IMG/VR virus record: IMGVR_UViG_3300047562_000529
Coordinates: 1-30,694 of that record
Source: a virus
Direction: 5' to 3' (one strand)
Length of the DNA: 30,694 nucleotides
How positions within the stretch are numbered: the stretch's first letter is position 1; every line of letters starts with the position of its first letter. This document shows positions 19,701 to 27,854 of this stretch, one piece after another. The position numbers and the translations under genes were made by a program. The notes below the pieces were generated by a model that was not told the origin of the DNA, did not search any database, and was given only the letters and a program-made list of their open reading frames with translations.

Positions 19701-22700
19701 TCTAATGCCAAACTTGGTGAGTACCTCTATAATATAGATAATCAACCAGATAACGAAGATTTACAATTATTCAGCAATGGCCTAATAGGTTTTAGAGAAC
19801 GAGATTATTTTACAAATCTTGGAATAGATGTTACTACACAGTCTAAGTACTATCAGGGATTGATAACACAAAAAGGTACACCTAATTCTATAAACGCATT
19901 AGAAGCTGGGGTCTTTGGCAATCTAGCATCTGACATAGATTGGTATGAAGACTGGGCAGTGCGTGTTGGAGAGTATGGTGCACTAGAAACAACTACATTT
20001 GTAGAGACTGTACTAGATGAAACAAAAATCAATAGTAATCCAACAACTGCACAGTTCACTGACAGCAATAGTCCGGCACAAAATGGTGTAGTAGAACTTA
20101 CGGTTGACGATGTTTATAAAATTTCAGATGAATATACTTCAAATGTTTTCAGAACTGAAAACCGTGCTGAATCAAGTAAATTACGTCCGTTGCCTGTTGC
20201 TGGTTTTGTAAACTTGTCAGACATTGACACAACATTGTTTAGTTTATCAAACTATCAATCATTATCTTCTCTGACAGATAGCATTGGTACAGGGTACAAA
20301 ATTTGGGTCGCAAAAGATTTCAATGACACCTGGAACGTATACAGAGCAAGCTATATCGATGGATCTGTATTTGTGATGCGACATCGCAATGAGGGAACTG
20401 TTGAAGTTGTCTTTAGTGCTAACCACGGGTTGGCTGTAAATGATGTTGTAGTTATAAAAAGTTTTGATGATAGATTTGATGGTGTATACAAAGTAGACAG
20501 TATTGTAGATTCCACTAGATTTAATATTACAGTTACACAGAATATAGAGGATCTGAAGAAAGAAGCAGTAGTTGTAGCAACTGGTATACTATACAACCTA
20601 ACAAGTGCTAAGATAGATAAGCCAGCAGATATACAATCTGTTATGCCAGTAACTGGTTGGAAAGAAAATGATAAAGTCTGGGTTGAAAATTTAGACAGCG
20701 AAGGTAATTGGGGAGTTTACAATAAGACTAGCCCTTGGGTGTACAATAGTAAAGCAGAATTAGACGGTAGTAAATTATCAGGCAATGATAACTTTGGAAC
20801 TACTGTTAGTATAGAACCTAATCTTGCACAATTGATGTATGTAGGATCACCAGGATCCGGAAGCGGAAGAGTTAACTCATTTGTAAGATCAAGTACAAAT
20901 GCTTGGACTCCGTCGTTTGCATTAGGAGCAAGCAGTACCGGACTAGACAGTTTCGGGGACAAAGTTGTTAATGCTGAGGGATATGTAGCAGTCAGTGCGC
21001 CAGATAGTTCAAGCGGAAAAGGTTATGTTTATGTCTTTAAGGATGGTATACTACAACAAATTATTACAGATTCTTCTGCTTCTCCTAACGACAATTTTGG
21101 TTCAAGTTTAGCAATAAGTAGAGATGCACTATATCTATATGTAGGTGCGAGTGGTGCTGACAAAGTATTTTGTTATCAACTAAAAACAAGAACAGCACTC
21201 GATCCTTATAGCTTACCAGTAGAAAGATACGAATTGACTCTTGACGCAAATGTAACGTTTGCAGTTGGCGATACTGTTACATATCAGAGTCCAGGAACAA
21301 CAACAACAGCCAGCGGTACTGTAGTTTTTGATAGCACCAGACCAGCTAATACAAGTGTTGTTATAGTTACAGGTAATATAGCGGCGTTCAGCGAGACAGA
21401 ATTGATAGCAGTTAACGGTGCTAACGTTGCGGCTAATATTGTATCAACAGTACAGTCTGCGGCTATATCAACATTTAGTAACGTATCTATTCTCTCAAGC
21501 GATCCAACTGAAGTTTTAGTATACTCACAGTTACGTGCGGCAGAATACGTGCCTACAGTAGAATATACAGTCAGTGGAGAAGATATTACATTTACATCAC
21601 CTCCAGCCGTAACTGAAGTTATACAGGTTATAAAACGTAGCAATTATTATACAAAGATTAGTGAGATCAGCGGAAACGCAAGTACTAACTTTGGTTCAAG
21701 TTTAGGTACAAATAGAGATGGTAGTGTTGTTGCTATTGGAAGTGATAAAGCAATCGTCAATAGTTATAGCAATGAAGGTTTAGTTTATGTTTACCATAGA
21801 ACAATCACCGAACTAGTTACTGACGGTGTGTCATCCACGTTTACAGCACCTGATGCATTTGGTACTGACTACAGAGTTTTACTCGATGGAGAAGTAATTG
21901 TTGAAGGTGGTGATTTCTTTACTATTGCTCCAAGTAGCGTACAGTTTCCATCTGCTCCTACGGCAGGTTTAACTCTCAGAGTTGAAACAAACAACTTTGT
22001 ACAAGATCAAATTATTACTCCAAGTCAGACCGGAGTAAACGGACAACGTTTTGGTACAGATGTTGCAGTCTGCGGAACAGGCTGTAACATATATTCAACG
22101 GCTCCATTATACTTTAAAGATATGTATTCATCAGGAGCAGTTTACAGATTAGTAAACGTTGGTAGACTATACGGTAATGTTACTGGTACTGTGAGCAATC
22201 CAACTGTTACAGTTGGCCAAAGTATCATAATCAATAACAGACCTGTAGAGTTTACAGGAACTTCATTGACTACAGTAATTAATAATATTAACGGAAAAAA
22301 TATTCCGGGTGTAACTGCTAGTAATGTAGATAATAAATTACATATCTCATCAGATGTTCAAGTCGCTACAGAAAAATTAAACATCAAACCTGGTAGCACT
22401 GGTACAGCCTTAACTGACTTAGGAATTCAACTTTACAAACACGTACAAGCAATTAGTCACCCTAATCAAATAGGAGAGAAGTTTGGTACTTCTATAGGTA
22501 TCAGTCAAGGCAGTGGTAAACTAGCTGTCGCAAGTGATGGGGCAGATATTACGGTACCTACTACTTTTGATAAGGACACCAACGAAACAATCTTTGACAG
22601 TTTATCAACATCATTTGTGAAAATTATAAAAGATTCTGGCGCAGTGTATATGTACGATCTAATGCCTAACCCTTTTGAGTCTGAAGAAAACCCAGCGGTA

Positions 22701-25700
22701 TTTACTTTCAGTCAAAAGTTAATAGCGGCTGATGTACAAACAGGATATAACTTTGGTGCAGATATCGACTTAGTCAATGACATTATGGTTATTGGCGTTA
22801 CAAACGATTCTAGTGTTGTTTTGGGTGGCGGTAGTGCTTATAGTTACTATAATGCAAACAGTAAGCCGGGCTGGGATTTAATTAGATATAAAGAACCAAG
22901 AGTTGCTATAGACAGCGTCAATTCAGCATTTATCTACAATAAAAAAACAAGTACTATCTTAAATTATTTAGATATCCTAGATCCTGTAAAAGGAAAATTA
23001 CTCGGGGTAGTTGAACAAGAATTAGATTATATTGAAGAATTTGATCCAGCATCATACAATACTGGTACTATAAGTGACATCATTGTTAATAACTCTTTCT
23101 ACTGGACCTCAAAACAGGTCGGTAAGACCTGGTGGGACACTGGCGTAATCAGGTTTATTGATTACGAACAAGATTCGTTAGTGTATAGAGGAAAGAACTG
23201 GGGCGGTTTGTTCCCAGGTAGCTCTGTTAGAATTTATGAATGGGTAGAAAGTGATTTTCTACCTAGTCAATATGTTGCAAACGGTGGAGACGGTATACCT
23301 AAATATGCTGACGATACAGCGTTTACACAAACAACTACAGTTGATCCTGCAACCGGTGTTATAATTAATAAATTCTATTTTTGGGTCAGCAACAAAGAAG
23401 GTGTAGATGCTAATTTAGCCAAGAGAAATTTAAGTATTTCGTTATTAGAAAGATATATTTCTAATCCTAAGGATCAAGGTATTCCTTATATTGGATTAAC
23501 ATCGCCAAGCAGTATCAATTTATACAATATCAATGATAAAACAGTTGGCCAGGATATTATACTTCATTTAGATACTTCTAAGATTAACAGTAGCAGTTTA
23601 ATTCACAATGAGTTTGAATTAATACAACAAGGAAATGCTAACAGTTTGGTACCTAAGAGAATCTTAGACAAACTGAGAGATAGCCTTAGGGGTGCTGATG
23701 CAAATGGAAGAGTAGTTCCTGACACGTTACTTAAACCACAAGATAGAATTGGTATATTGAACAGACCTCGTCAAGGTATTTTCGTTGACCGATTAAAAGC
23801 ATTAGAAGTTTATGTTAAGGAAGCAAATAAAATATTAATTAAGTATCCAGTACTTTTAATATCAAATCCTACAAGTTTATATCTTAAAGAAGACTTTCCT
23901 GCAGTCTACGATGCTGAAGTTGCATCCTTTACTGATGTTGAATATTTAGATACAACAGATTTTGCTGACGGTTATAAGATTCTTATTCCTGAGGACAGTC
24001 GTTATAACAATCGCTGGTCTCTATTAGAGTTCAACGGGGTGACTAGACAGTTTGAATTAATACGTGCGCAGAGTTTTAAAACTGATCTTTTATGGACGCC
24101 AAAAGATTGGTATGATAGTAGTTATATAGTAGGCAACGATATACATCATACTGTTAACACTTATGGTGATATTCAAACACAAACATTAAGCACTAATGAC
24201 TATATTAAGATACTTGATGATGGAGCAGGTCATTGGGCAATATACCGTTATGAAAGTACAGGACAACTTTTGTTAATTGCTTCGCAGTCTGCTACTATAG
24301 AGTTGAGTAGATCTTTATTTGATGCAACTACTGGTGTAGGCTTTGATACTTCTGTATTCGATGCTACTCCTTGGGACAATCAGGCCGGAACAGAAACAGC
24401 AAACATTTTTAACAGTATTGCTAATCAAATTTTTATTAACAGTCTTGCTATTGAATTTAATAACTTATTCTTTGCATTAGTTAATTATATATTCGAAGAA
24501 CAGAAGAATCCAGACTGGATTTTCAAAACAAGTTTCATTGACGTACTACACAATTTACGCTCACTTGAACAAATACCTAACTACAGCAGAGATAATCAAA
24601 ACTTCTATGAAGATTATATCAATGAAATCAAACCGTATAGAACCCAGTTACGTGAATTCATCCCTACATACAATAAACTAGATGAAGCTACCGGTAATTG
24701 GACAGATTTTGATATCCCGTCTCGTTGGTTCGCTGATGAAAATAGATTTAGAGCTCCAAATATTCAATTAAGCTCAGACAGTACACATTTCACTACTGAT
24801 TTGTATTCACCGTATTCAGACAACTATAAATTTAAGATTGGTGAAATTATTGTTGGAAATGCTGGTGTAAGATATACAACTATTCCTGCTGTAGAAATTA
24901 CAGGAGGTGGTGGATCAGGTGCTGAAGCACGAGCAGTAATTAATCCAGGACAAGGCACTGTTACTAGTATAACCGTTACCAAACCAGGATCGGGATATAC
25001 AAGTAATCCTACAATAACAATCAATGGAGTTGGTGAAGGTGCAACAGCTTATGCACTTTTAAATAACGAATACGACAGCGCAGGCAGTTATAACACTGTA
25101 CGCTCAATCAACAGCACAATTAAGTTTGATAGGATAACCTACACAAGTAATGTAACCCAATGGCAGGCTAATACTGCTTATCCAAATACTATAATTGCTG
25201 ACGGTAATAAAGCGAATGCTTATGATTTAAACAGAGTAGAATACAACTCTTATGTAGGTGTAGGTAGTCAAGACATAGATGTAACTGATGTGGTCTTCAA
25301 ACCTGATGGCACAAAGATGTATGTTTCAGGAAATAATACTGATACAATTTACGAATATACCCTAAGTACTCCTTGGGAAGTTAGTACAGCAAGTAATGTT
25401 GCTATCGCAAATGTTTATACTCAAGATTCTAGTGTACAAGGTTTGTTCTTTAGAGACGACGGTGAGCGTATGTATACTGTTGGTATTAATACTGACAGCG
25501 TTTATGAATATAGACTTGCTACACCGTGGAGTGTAAACACAGCCGCTAATATTTCAGTTAAGAGTATCGTAAGTGAAGAAGCAAGTGCTCGTGCTGTTGA
25601 GTTTGATAAACTTGGTACACGTATGTACATACTAGGTACCCTGGGTGACACTGTTTACGAGTATGAGCTAAGTCAACCTTGGAAAATAAGTTCAGCAAGT

Positions 25701-27854
25701 TACAGCTCACGTAGTCTATATGTTGGCGGCGAAGATAATATTCCAACAGGTATGCGATTCAAACACGACGGTACAGAGTTGTTTATTGTTGGCCAGCAGA
25801 CTAACAAAGTATGGAAGTATGCATTGTCTACACCTTGGGATGTTAGCACTGGTTCAGTAGTTGGTGATCATCTATTAGACACAACACAACCAACTGGAAT
25901 TGCTTTTAAAGGAGATGGCACACAACTTTTCGTTGCTGATCCTAGTAGCGATTGGGTACAGCAGTATAACTTTAGTAGTGATGGTATTGTTCCGATTGAA
26001 GGTAATGTTTATATTACTAGCGGTAACATTATATTCTATAACAATACAGCATACTTGGCAACTAATGCTAATGTAAGTTCGCAAACTGTATTTGACTTTA
26101 CACGTTATACAGAAATTAACAGTGGCAACGCACTATTAAGCGCCGCTGACAGAATTACCAGTTACTATGTGCCAAGCGAAGGTCGCCCAGCAAAAGACTT
26201 AGATCAGTTAATGTTTGGTGTAAACTATCCTGGCAATAAAGTACAAGGAAAAACATTTACAGCAAATAGTTTCTCGTTAACAAGTAATGTAATTGGATTT
26301 AGTTATACTGGACACAAAATCACCAGTGCTAATATACAGCAGGTTGACTTCATTGACAGTGGATTCAACCTAAATGATCCAATTCAAATCCAAGGTCAAT
26401 ATAACTTTAATTTTGAAAACAATGCTACATTTAGAGTTGTAAGTTTAACACGTGATGAGATGATGCTGTCAGGACAACCAATTGAAAGCGTTGTTACACT
26501 ATTCTTAGGCGCAAACATCACTGCCAACGAAGGCGATTACATTACGCAATCTAACTCAACTGCTAACGCCAGAGTGCTACACAACTACACCAGTTCAGCT
26601 AACATTTCTGTTATACAAGAAAAGTACGGTTGGACTGAAATGGACTCTAATGTTGTTAGCGTTAATGGTGTTGTTACAACTGCTAATGTCAGAGACGTAT
26701 TAAGCACAGGTACTGCTAACGTTAAGATTAATAATTTATACATTGACGATTTATTGGATAGTAATATTGTAAGTTTCTACACAGACACAGCAATTGGTAC
26801 AAGACCAGAAGATATTAACATTGTTGGTGGTTTCTACTTAGATGCTTACAACAGTCACGCACCAGAAGAACTTGTTCCTGGCAGAATGTTTGACGCACTT
26901 GAAATGCGTGTGTTTACCAACACAGCATCAAACACTGCAAGTTATGGATTTAGAGTATTTGAACCAATGAGTGGTGACAGACGTTACTACAGAATTAATG
27001 CTAACAGCTCAACGACACTTAGTGCTAACTTGTCTATAGGCGATGTGAACTTGTTTGTTGATGATGCAAGTGTACTGCCAGATCCAGGTGCCGCAGTTGG
27101 TATCCCAGGTGAAGTATTCATTAACGGTGAACTTATTCACTACTATCAGAAATACGATGCCGCTAAGATCCTTACAGCAAGTGTATGGACAGCAAACACA
27201 GAATTTGCTACAGATAGTTTGATCACATTTGATAGCAACGTGTTCTTGGTACTAGGCAATGTATATGCTAATAGTACAAGTTATATTGATACAACAAACA
27301 TTAAGCAAGTTTATGTTAACTCACTATCACAACTACGTCGTGGTGTTGATGGAACTGGTAGTGCTAATGTACACACAGCAAATACTCGTGTAGTTGATAG
27401 CTCATTGGCACAGATACTACCAAATATTGTACCAACAACTACAACAACGCTAACAGGTGAAAAAACTGTAACTGCTAATGTAACATGGCGTATAGGATTA
27501 AGCAAAACTATCAGTGCAAACATTGGTGACTATATGACAATGACCAGCCCTGCCGCTAATGTAAGAATACTGGACACAGTTGCTAATGCTAATGTGGTAG
27601 CAGTACACTTTGTCAGTGGTAACTTAACAATCGGAAGCACTGCTAACGTACTAATTAACGGCACTGCAACACAGGCTAATGTCGCAACAATGCAGATATT
27701 AGGTGCAGTTGAAAGCGACGGAAATGTCAGCGTTACTGGCAAGATAATTAAACAAGACTACTTGTGGAAACCATATGGCACTGGTGATACACTAGAGTCT
27801 AGCACTACAGAATGGGCTACCTGGATTAAAGATGAGAGGAGTTATACTCCATGA
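13746..27854 (+). CDS. 7: Giant gp7-like baseplate wedge protein with inserted beta-propellers (4702 aa)
   Basis: The N-terminus (FKTHQFLPDIFQTDTNKKFL, then NGFIGRKLAPSY) matches gp7 of marine T4-like phages; gp7 links the wedge core to the peripheral baseplate. T4 gp7 is 1032 residues, so this protein is heavily expanded. Visible modules: a beta domain near 178-255 (GVYEFTVNSIGNNFYIQGKPG); GGxGY repeats at 493-600; gp7-like central part with WYHSDMIPHG and the YMIQGHDGSLTPAFNDFRDD motif; seven FG-centred propeller motifs at 2350-3003; GGxGY-type repeats at 3706-3760; five tandem repeats of about 50 residues at 3845-4080; and a GD-type module at 2508, 4263 and 4594. The C-terminus is rich in Ala-Asn-Val. 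No frameshift or stop interrupts it. ATG is preceded by AGGAAGG. Its TGA overlaps the gp8 ATG (ATGA). Confidence 0.88.
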   Translation: MAVFKTHQFLPDIFQTDTNKKFLNATFDQLVSEPQLKKVNGFIGRKLAPSYKASDSYILEPTSNRENYQLEPSIVIKDKFAKNIDFATTYVDTINKIKYYGGLIDNHNRLFDNEFYSYDPKIDLDKFVNFSQYYWLKEGPDPIQITSSGVSTSQTFTVTYNPINNAYEFSGSENVPNPSITLARGGVYEFTVNSIGNNFYIQGKPGKNGIDPDLSNIQTRDVFGVSDNGTDSGTVKFTVPKATAQDKFINLPTVETVSYATDLAFNQVQGAKPQDVIDSYGGIDGPIAYLDGATIVFVNREYIDDTFWVDTVRTENGIVYFDQSNQIALADRTNVYTISIQVDSDGNDRIVLLSKIAVPEDHKVKIKGGASYTSKEAFVRDSAYELVPYISAPFDVLYYQSDTDSDAVGIINIIEPISNDVDPAVDIVGELYYTSPNGIVLTNGMKIYFDSSVPASWQNKYYYVEGVGTGIRLVPESELISIETINDSFVISGGLGYVVDDRLTIQGGTYERQAVAVVDAITPNTATFSVAINTITGVVTGVTIVNGGAGYLTAPTLTFTSPASGSSATASATITAGVVTSVTLTSGGNGYEAPPILTATDPESGAIKSFKIKDLGDYTVLPTNPVDVTGGSGASARLEVYLQPEYPDYITINRSSLDRNPWSRGNRWVHRDVIEKTAVYNNSTLTFNQSNRASRPIIEFEADYHLHNFGAVAKLPIDILDDTVERAFQEVQGKICIDTTTFAVHNELTLTHGDRVVFARDLDNTVRNKIYNFTIEKAVDEPADVYKAYLVEADDATVEENNTVLALSGRLGGQQYHYNGTTWVTSQAKTARNQEPLYDIVDDQGISFANGTTYTGTTFTGTKIFSYKRGSGNNDIELGFPLSYKNFANQGDIEFENNFDAQVFSYLAGSTTLITEHKINSGYLQKNITTTTCTRENIWKIARTFSKQFKIYDFVYDGVTNLFPIDSLPDVSTNFPHIKVYVNNKILTSGNFATTQVVDRFAILVNPDLIVKDDVVFVAVFNEDIPLGDNAHYEIPINLDINTLNKNHSTLTLGQMRNHLISLKNNGLNVVGSVPGNSNLRDIVYKNTCGSILQHSAPAVYSGLFLNHPTMNFVNAIKLANREYTKFKHRFLEIAGKTDLDFTNVQDSFETILTSMHSVKNDSFPWYHSDMIPHGTTTRTLLPTFTVIDPDLVTFELTTVFNDKVPSNKAVLVYVTRTIDNVTSKTLAVKGRDYTFNTDRAALTFTSNFRLLFNDKIDIVEYSDTDGSFVPETPTKMGMYPKFVPEKYLDNTLRTPVYMIQGHDGSLTPAFNDFRDDLILELERRIYNNIKIDYNINTFDLIDYMPGKFRDNDYTRAEFNQVLSQGFLAWVGTNRLDFSTTKYFRSSDPFTWNFKLMTDVVNGESLPGTWRACHRYFYDTDRPHTHPWEMLGFSEKPDYWQDRYGPAPYTGGNSVLWSDLSVGYIHGGDRAGFDLRYQRPNLSDFIPVDDNGNLRSPEQILTADFDGDKANVSYAVGDIGPVELAWRRSSEYPFAVMLALALTKPARFFALQANVHRYNRNLFTGQFEINETGQHLTPRAIQVNGYVNSDGTVQRTAGYVNWIKDYIKNLGVSDASGVIIDNLSRLNVQLTYKVGGFTDKKFVELLAEQSSPSSINNSVVIPDENYRIQMYKGSPIRKITYSAVIVQKSARGYTVSGYDLTNPYFFIIPSIPNNNAYAITENDQRVVIYRDFRKVKYTVPYGFEFNTVQQVADFLVSYQRYLNSQGFVFTDRDNDLGTQKDWVLSVREFLHWSIQGWRNNNIIALSPVNNVLKVYEPTAVVDEIKNTPFNSRVLDVNFEPIIKNDFTVYRESNLFTLQSNSGQTVGFAELDLVQYEHLLALDNVTVFNDVIYVPELGNRQYRLKFVGHKTDAWNGSLELPGFMFSSDSVDSWSAGSDYLKGTIVQHKNRYYTALENITAATDFQTLKWKQIEKSELRSGMVRNYASNAKLGEYLYNIDNQPDNEDLQLFSNGLIGFRERDYFTNLGIDVTTQSKYYQGLITQKGTPNSINALEAGVFGNLASDIDWYEDWAVRVGEYGALETTTFVETVLDETKINSNPTTAQFTDSNSPAQNGVVELTVDDVYKISDEYTSNVFRTENRAESSKLRPLPVAGFVNLSDIDTTLFSLSNYQSLSSLTDSIGTGYKIWVAKDFNDTWNVYRASYIDGSVFVMRHRNEGTVEVVFSANHGLAVNDVVVIKSFDDRFDGVYKVDSIVDSTRFNITVTQNIEDLKKEAVVVATGILYNLTSAKIDKPADIQSVMPVTGWKENDKVWVENLDSEGNWGVYNKTSPWVYNSKAELDGSKLSGNDNFGTTVSIEPNLAQLMYVGSPGSGSGRVNSFVRSSTNAWTPSFALGASSTGLDSFGDKVVNAEGYVAVSAPDSSSGKGYVYVFKDGILQQIITDSSASPNDNFGSSLAISRDALYLYVGASGADKVFCYQLKTRTALDPYSLPVERYELTLDANVTFAVGDTVTYQSPGTTTTASGTVVFDSTRPANTSVVIVTGNIAAFSETELIAVNGANVAANIVSTVQSAAISTFSNVSILSSDPTEVLVYSQLRAAEYVPTVEYTVSGEDITFTSPPAVTEVIQVIKRSNYYTKISEISGNASTNFGSSLGTNRDGSVVAIGSDKAIVNSYSNEGLVYVYHRTITELVTDGVSSTFTAPDAFGTDYRVLLDGEVIVEGGDFFTIAPSSVQFPSAPTAGLTLRVETNNFVQDQIITPSQTGVNGQRFGTDVAVCGTGCNIYSTAPLYFKDMYSSGAVYRLVNVGRLYGNVTGTVSNPTVTVGQSIIINNRPVEFTGTSLTTVINNINGKNIPGVTASNVDNKLHISSDVQVATEKLNIKPGSTGTALTDLGIQLYKHVQAISHPNQIGEKFGTSIGISQGSGKLAVASDGADITVPTTFDKDTNETIFDSLSTSFVKIIKDSGAVYMYDLMPNPFESEENPAVFTFSQKLIAADVQTGYNFGADIDLVNDIMVIGVTNDSSVVLGGGSAYSYYNANSKPGWDLIRYKEPRVAIDSVNSAFIYNKKTSTILNYLDILDPVKGKLLGVVEQELDYIEEFDPASYNTGTISDIIVNNSFYWTSKQVGKTWWDTGVIRFIDYEQDSLVYRGKNWGGLFPGSSVRIYEWVESDFLPSQYVANGGDGIPKYADDTAFTQTTTVDPATGVIINKFYFWVSNKEGVDANLAKRNLSISLLERYISNPKDQGIPYIGLTSPSSINLYNINDKTVGQDIILHLDTSKINSSSLIHNEFELIQQGNANSLVPKRILDKLRDSLRGADANGRVVPDTLLKPQDRIGILNRPRQGIFVDRLKALEVYVKEANKILIKYPVLLISNPTSLYLKEDFPAVYDAEVASFTDVEYLDTTDFADGYKILIPEDSRYNNRWSLLEFNGVTRQFELIRAQSFKTDLLWTPKDWYDSSYIVGNDIHHTVNTYGDIQTQTLSTNDYIKILDDGAGHWAIYRYESTGQLLLIASQSATIELSRSLFDATTGVGFDTSVFDATPWDNQAGTETANIFNSIANQIFINSLAIEFNNLFFALVNYIFEEQKNPDWIFKTSFIDVLHNLRSLEQIPNYSRDNQNFYEDYINEIKPYRTQLREFIPTYNKLDEATGNWTDFDIPSRWFADENRFRAPNIQLSSDSTHFTTDLYSPYSDNYKFKIGEIIVGNAGVRYTTIPAVEITGGGGSGAEARAVINPGQGTVTSITVTKPGSGYTSNPTITINGVGEGATAYALLNNEYDSAGSYNTVRSINSTIKFDRITYTSNVTQWQANTAYPNTIIADGNKANAYDLNRVEYNSYVGVGSQDIDVTDVVFKPDGTKMYVSGNNTDTIYEYTLSTPWEVSTASNVAIANVYTQDSSVQGLFFRDDGERMYTVGINTDSVYEYRLATPWSVNTAANISVKSIVSEEASARAVEFDKLGTRMYILGTLGDTVYEYELSQPWKISSASYSSRSLYVGGEDNIPTGMRFKHDGTELFIVGQQTNKVWKYALSTPWDVSTGSVVGDHLLDTTQPTGIAFKGDGTQLFVADPSSDWVQQYNFSSDGIVPIEGNVYITSGNIIFYNNTAYLATNANVSSQTVFDFTRYTEINSGNALLSAADRITSYYVPSEGRPAKDLDQLMFGVNYPGNKVQGKTFTANSFSLTSNVIGFSYTGHKITSANIQQVDFIDSGFNLNDPIQIQGQYNFNFENNATFRVVSLTRDEMMLSGQPIESVVTLFLGANITANEGDYITQSNSTANARVLHNYTSSANISVIQEKYGWTEMDSNVVSVNGVVTTANVRDVLSTGTANVKINNLYIDDLLDSNIVSFYTDTAIGTRPEDINIVGGFYLDAYNSHAPEELVPGRMFDALEMRVFTNTASNTASYGFRVFEPMSGDRRYYRINANSSTTLSANLSIGDVNLFVDDASVLPDPGAAVGIPGEVFINGELIHYYQKYDAAKILTASVWTANTEFATDSLITFDSNVFLVLGNVYANSTSYIDTTNIKQVYVNSLSQLRRGVDGTGSANVHTANTRVVDSSLAQILPNIVPTTTTTLTGEKTVTANVTWRIGLSKTISANIGDYMTMTSPAANVRILDTVANANVVAVHFVSGNLTIGSTANVLINGTATQANVATMQILGAVESDGNVSVTGKIIKQDYLWKPYGTGDTLESSTTEWATWIKDERSYTP
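20787..22860 (+). repeat. Seven FG-GAP-like propeller motifs inside gp7
   Basis: A phenylalanine-glycine motif, typically N-F-G-(S/T)-x-(V/L/I) followed by about 10 residues and a strand such as YVAVSAP or LYVGASG, occurs seven times. The Phe is at gp7 residues 2350, 2403, 2451, 2649, 2769, 2913 and 3003. Seven copies fit a complete FG-GAP (integrin-alpha-like) seven-bladed propeller. Spacing is about 50 residues for the first three and then widens to 90-200, so other domains appear inserted between later blades. Confidence 0.7.
25278..25985 (+). repeat. Five tandem ~50-residue propeller repeats inside gp7
   Basis: Each unit follows a pattern of hydrophobic strand, F-K-x-D-G-T-x-M-Y-V-x-G, a T/D-D-x-V-Y-E-Y stretch and L-S-T-P-W-x-V-S-T-A-S. 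Units start near gp7 residues 3845 (VVFKPDGTKMYVSG), 3899 (LFFRDDGERMYTVG), 3950, 4002 and 4050; the last is degenerate (IAFKGDGTQLFVAD). The pattern is that of bacterial and phage beta-propeller repeats of the NHL/YVTN-like kind, expected to bind partners or sugars at the particle surface. Confidence 0.75.
27834..27841 (+). promoter_or_regulatory. Ribosome binding site for gp8
   Basis: GAGAGGAG lies 9 bases before the ATG at 27851, inside the end of gene 7. It supports the upstream start over a second in-frame ATG at 27896, which has only a weak GGAA upstream. Confidence 0.75.

Noticed and set aside
21284-21643. Minus-strand frame of 119 codons inside gp7
   Set aside because: Antisense shadow of a Thr/Val/Ala-rich part of gp7; no ribosome site or recognisable motif.
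13746-27854. gp7 as an artificial fusion or intein-containing gene
   Set aside because: No intein or endonuclease motifs were seen and the frame continues smoothly with gp7-like segments at both ends; an assembly error cannot be excluded but nothing in the sequence suggests it.
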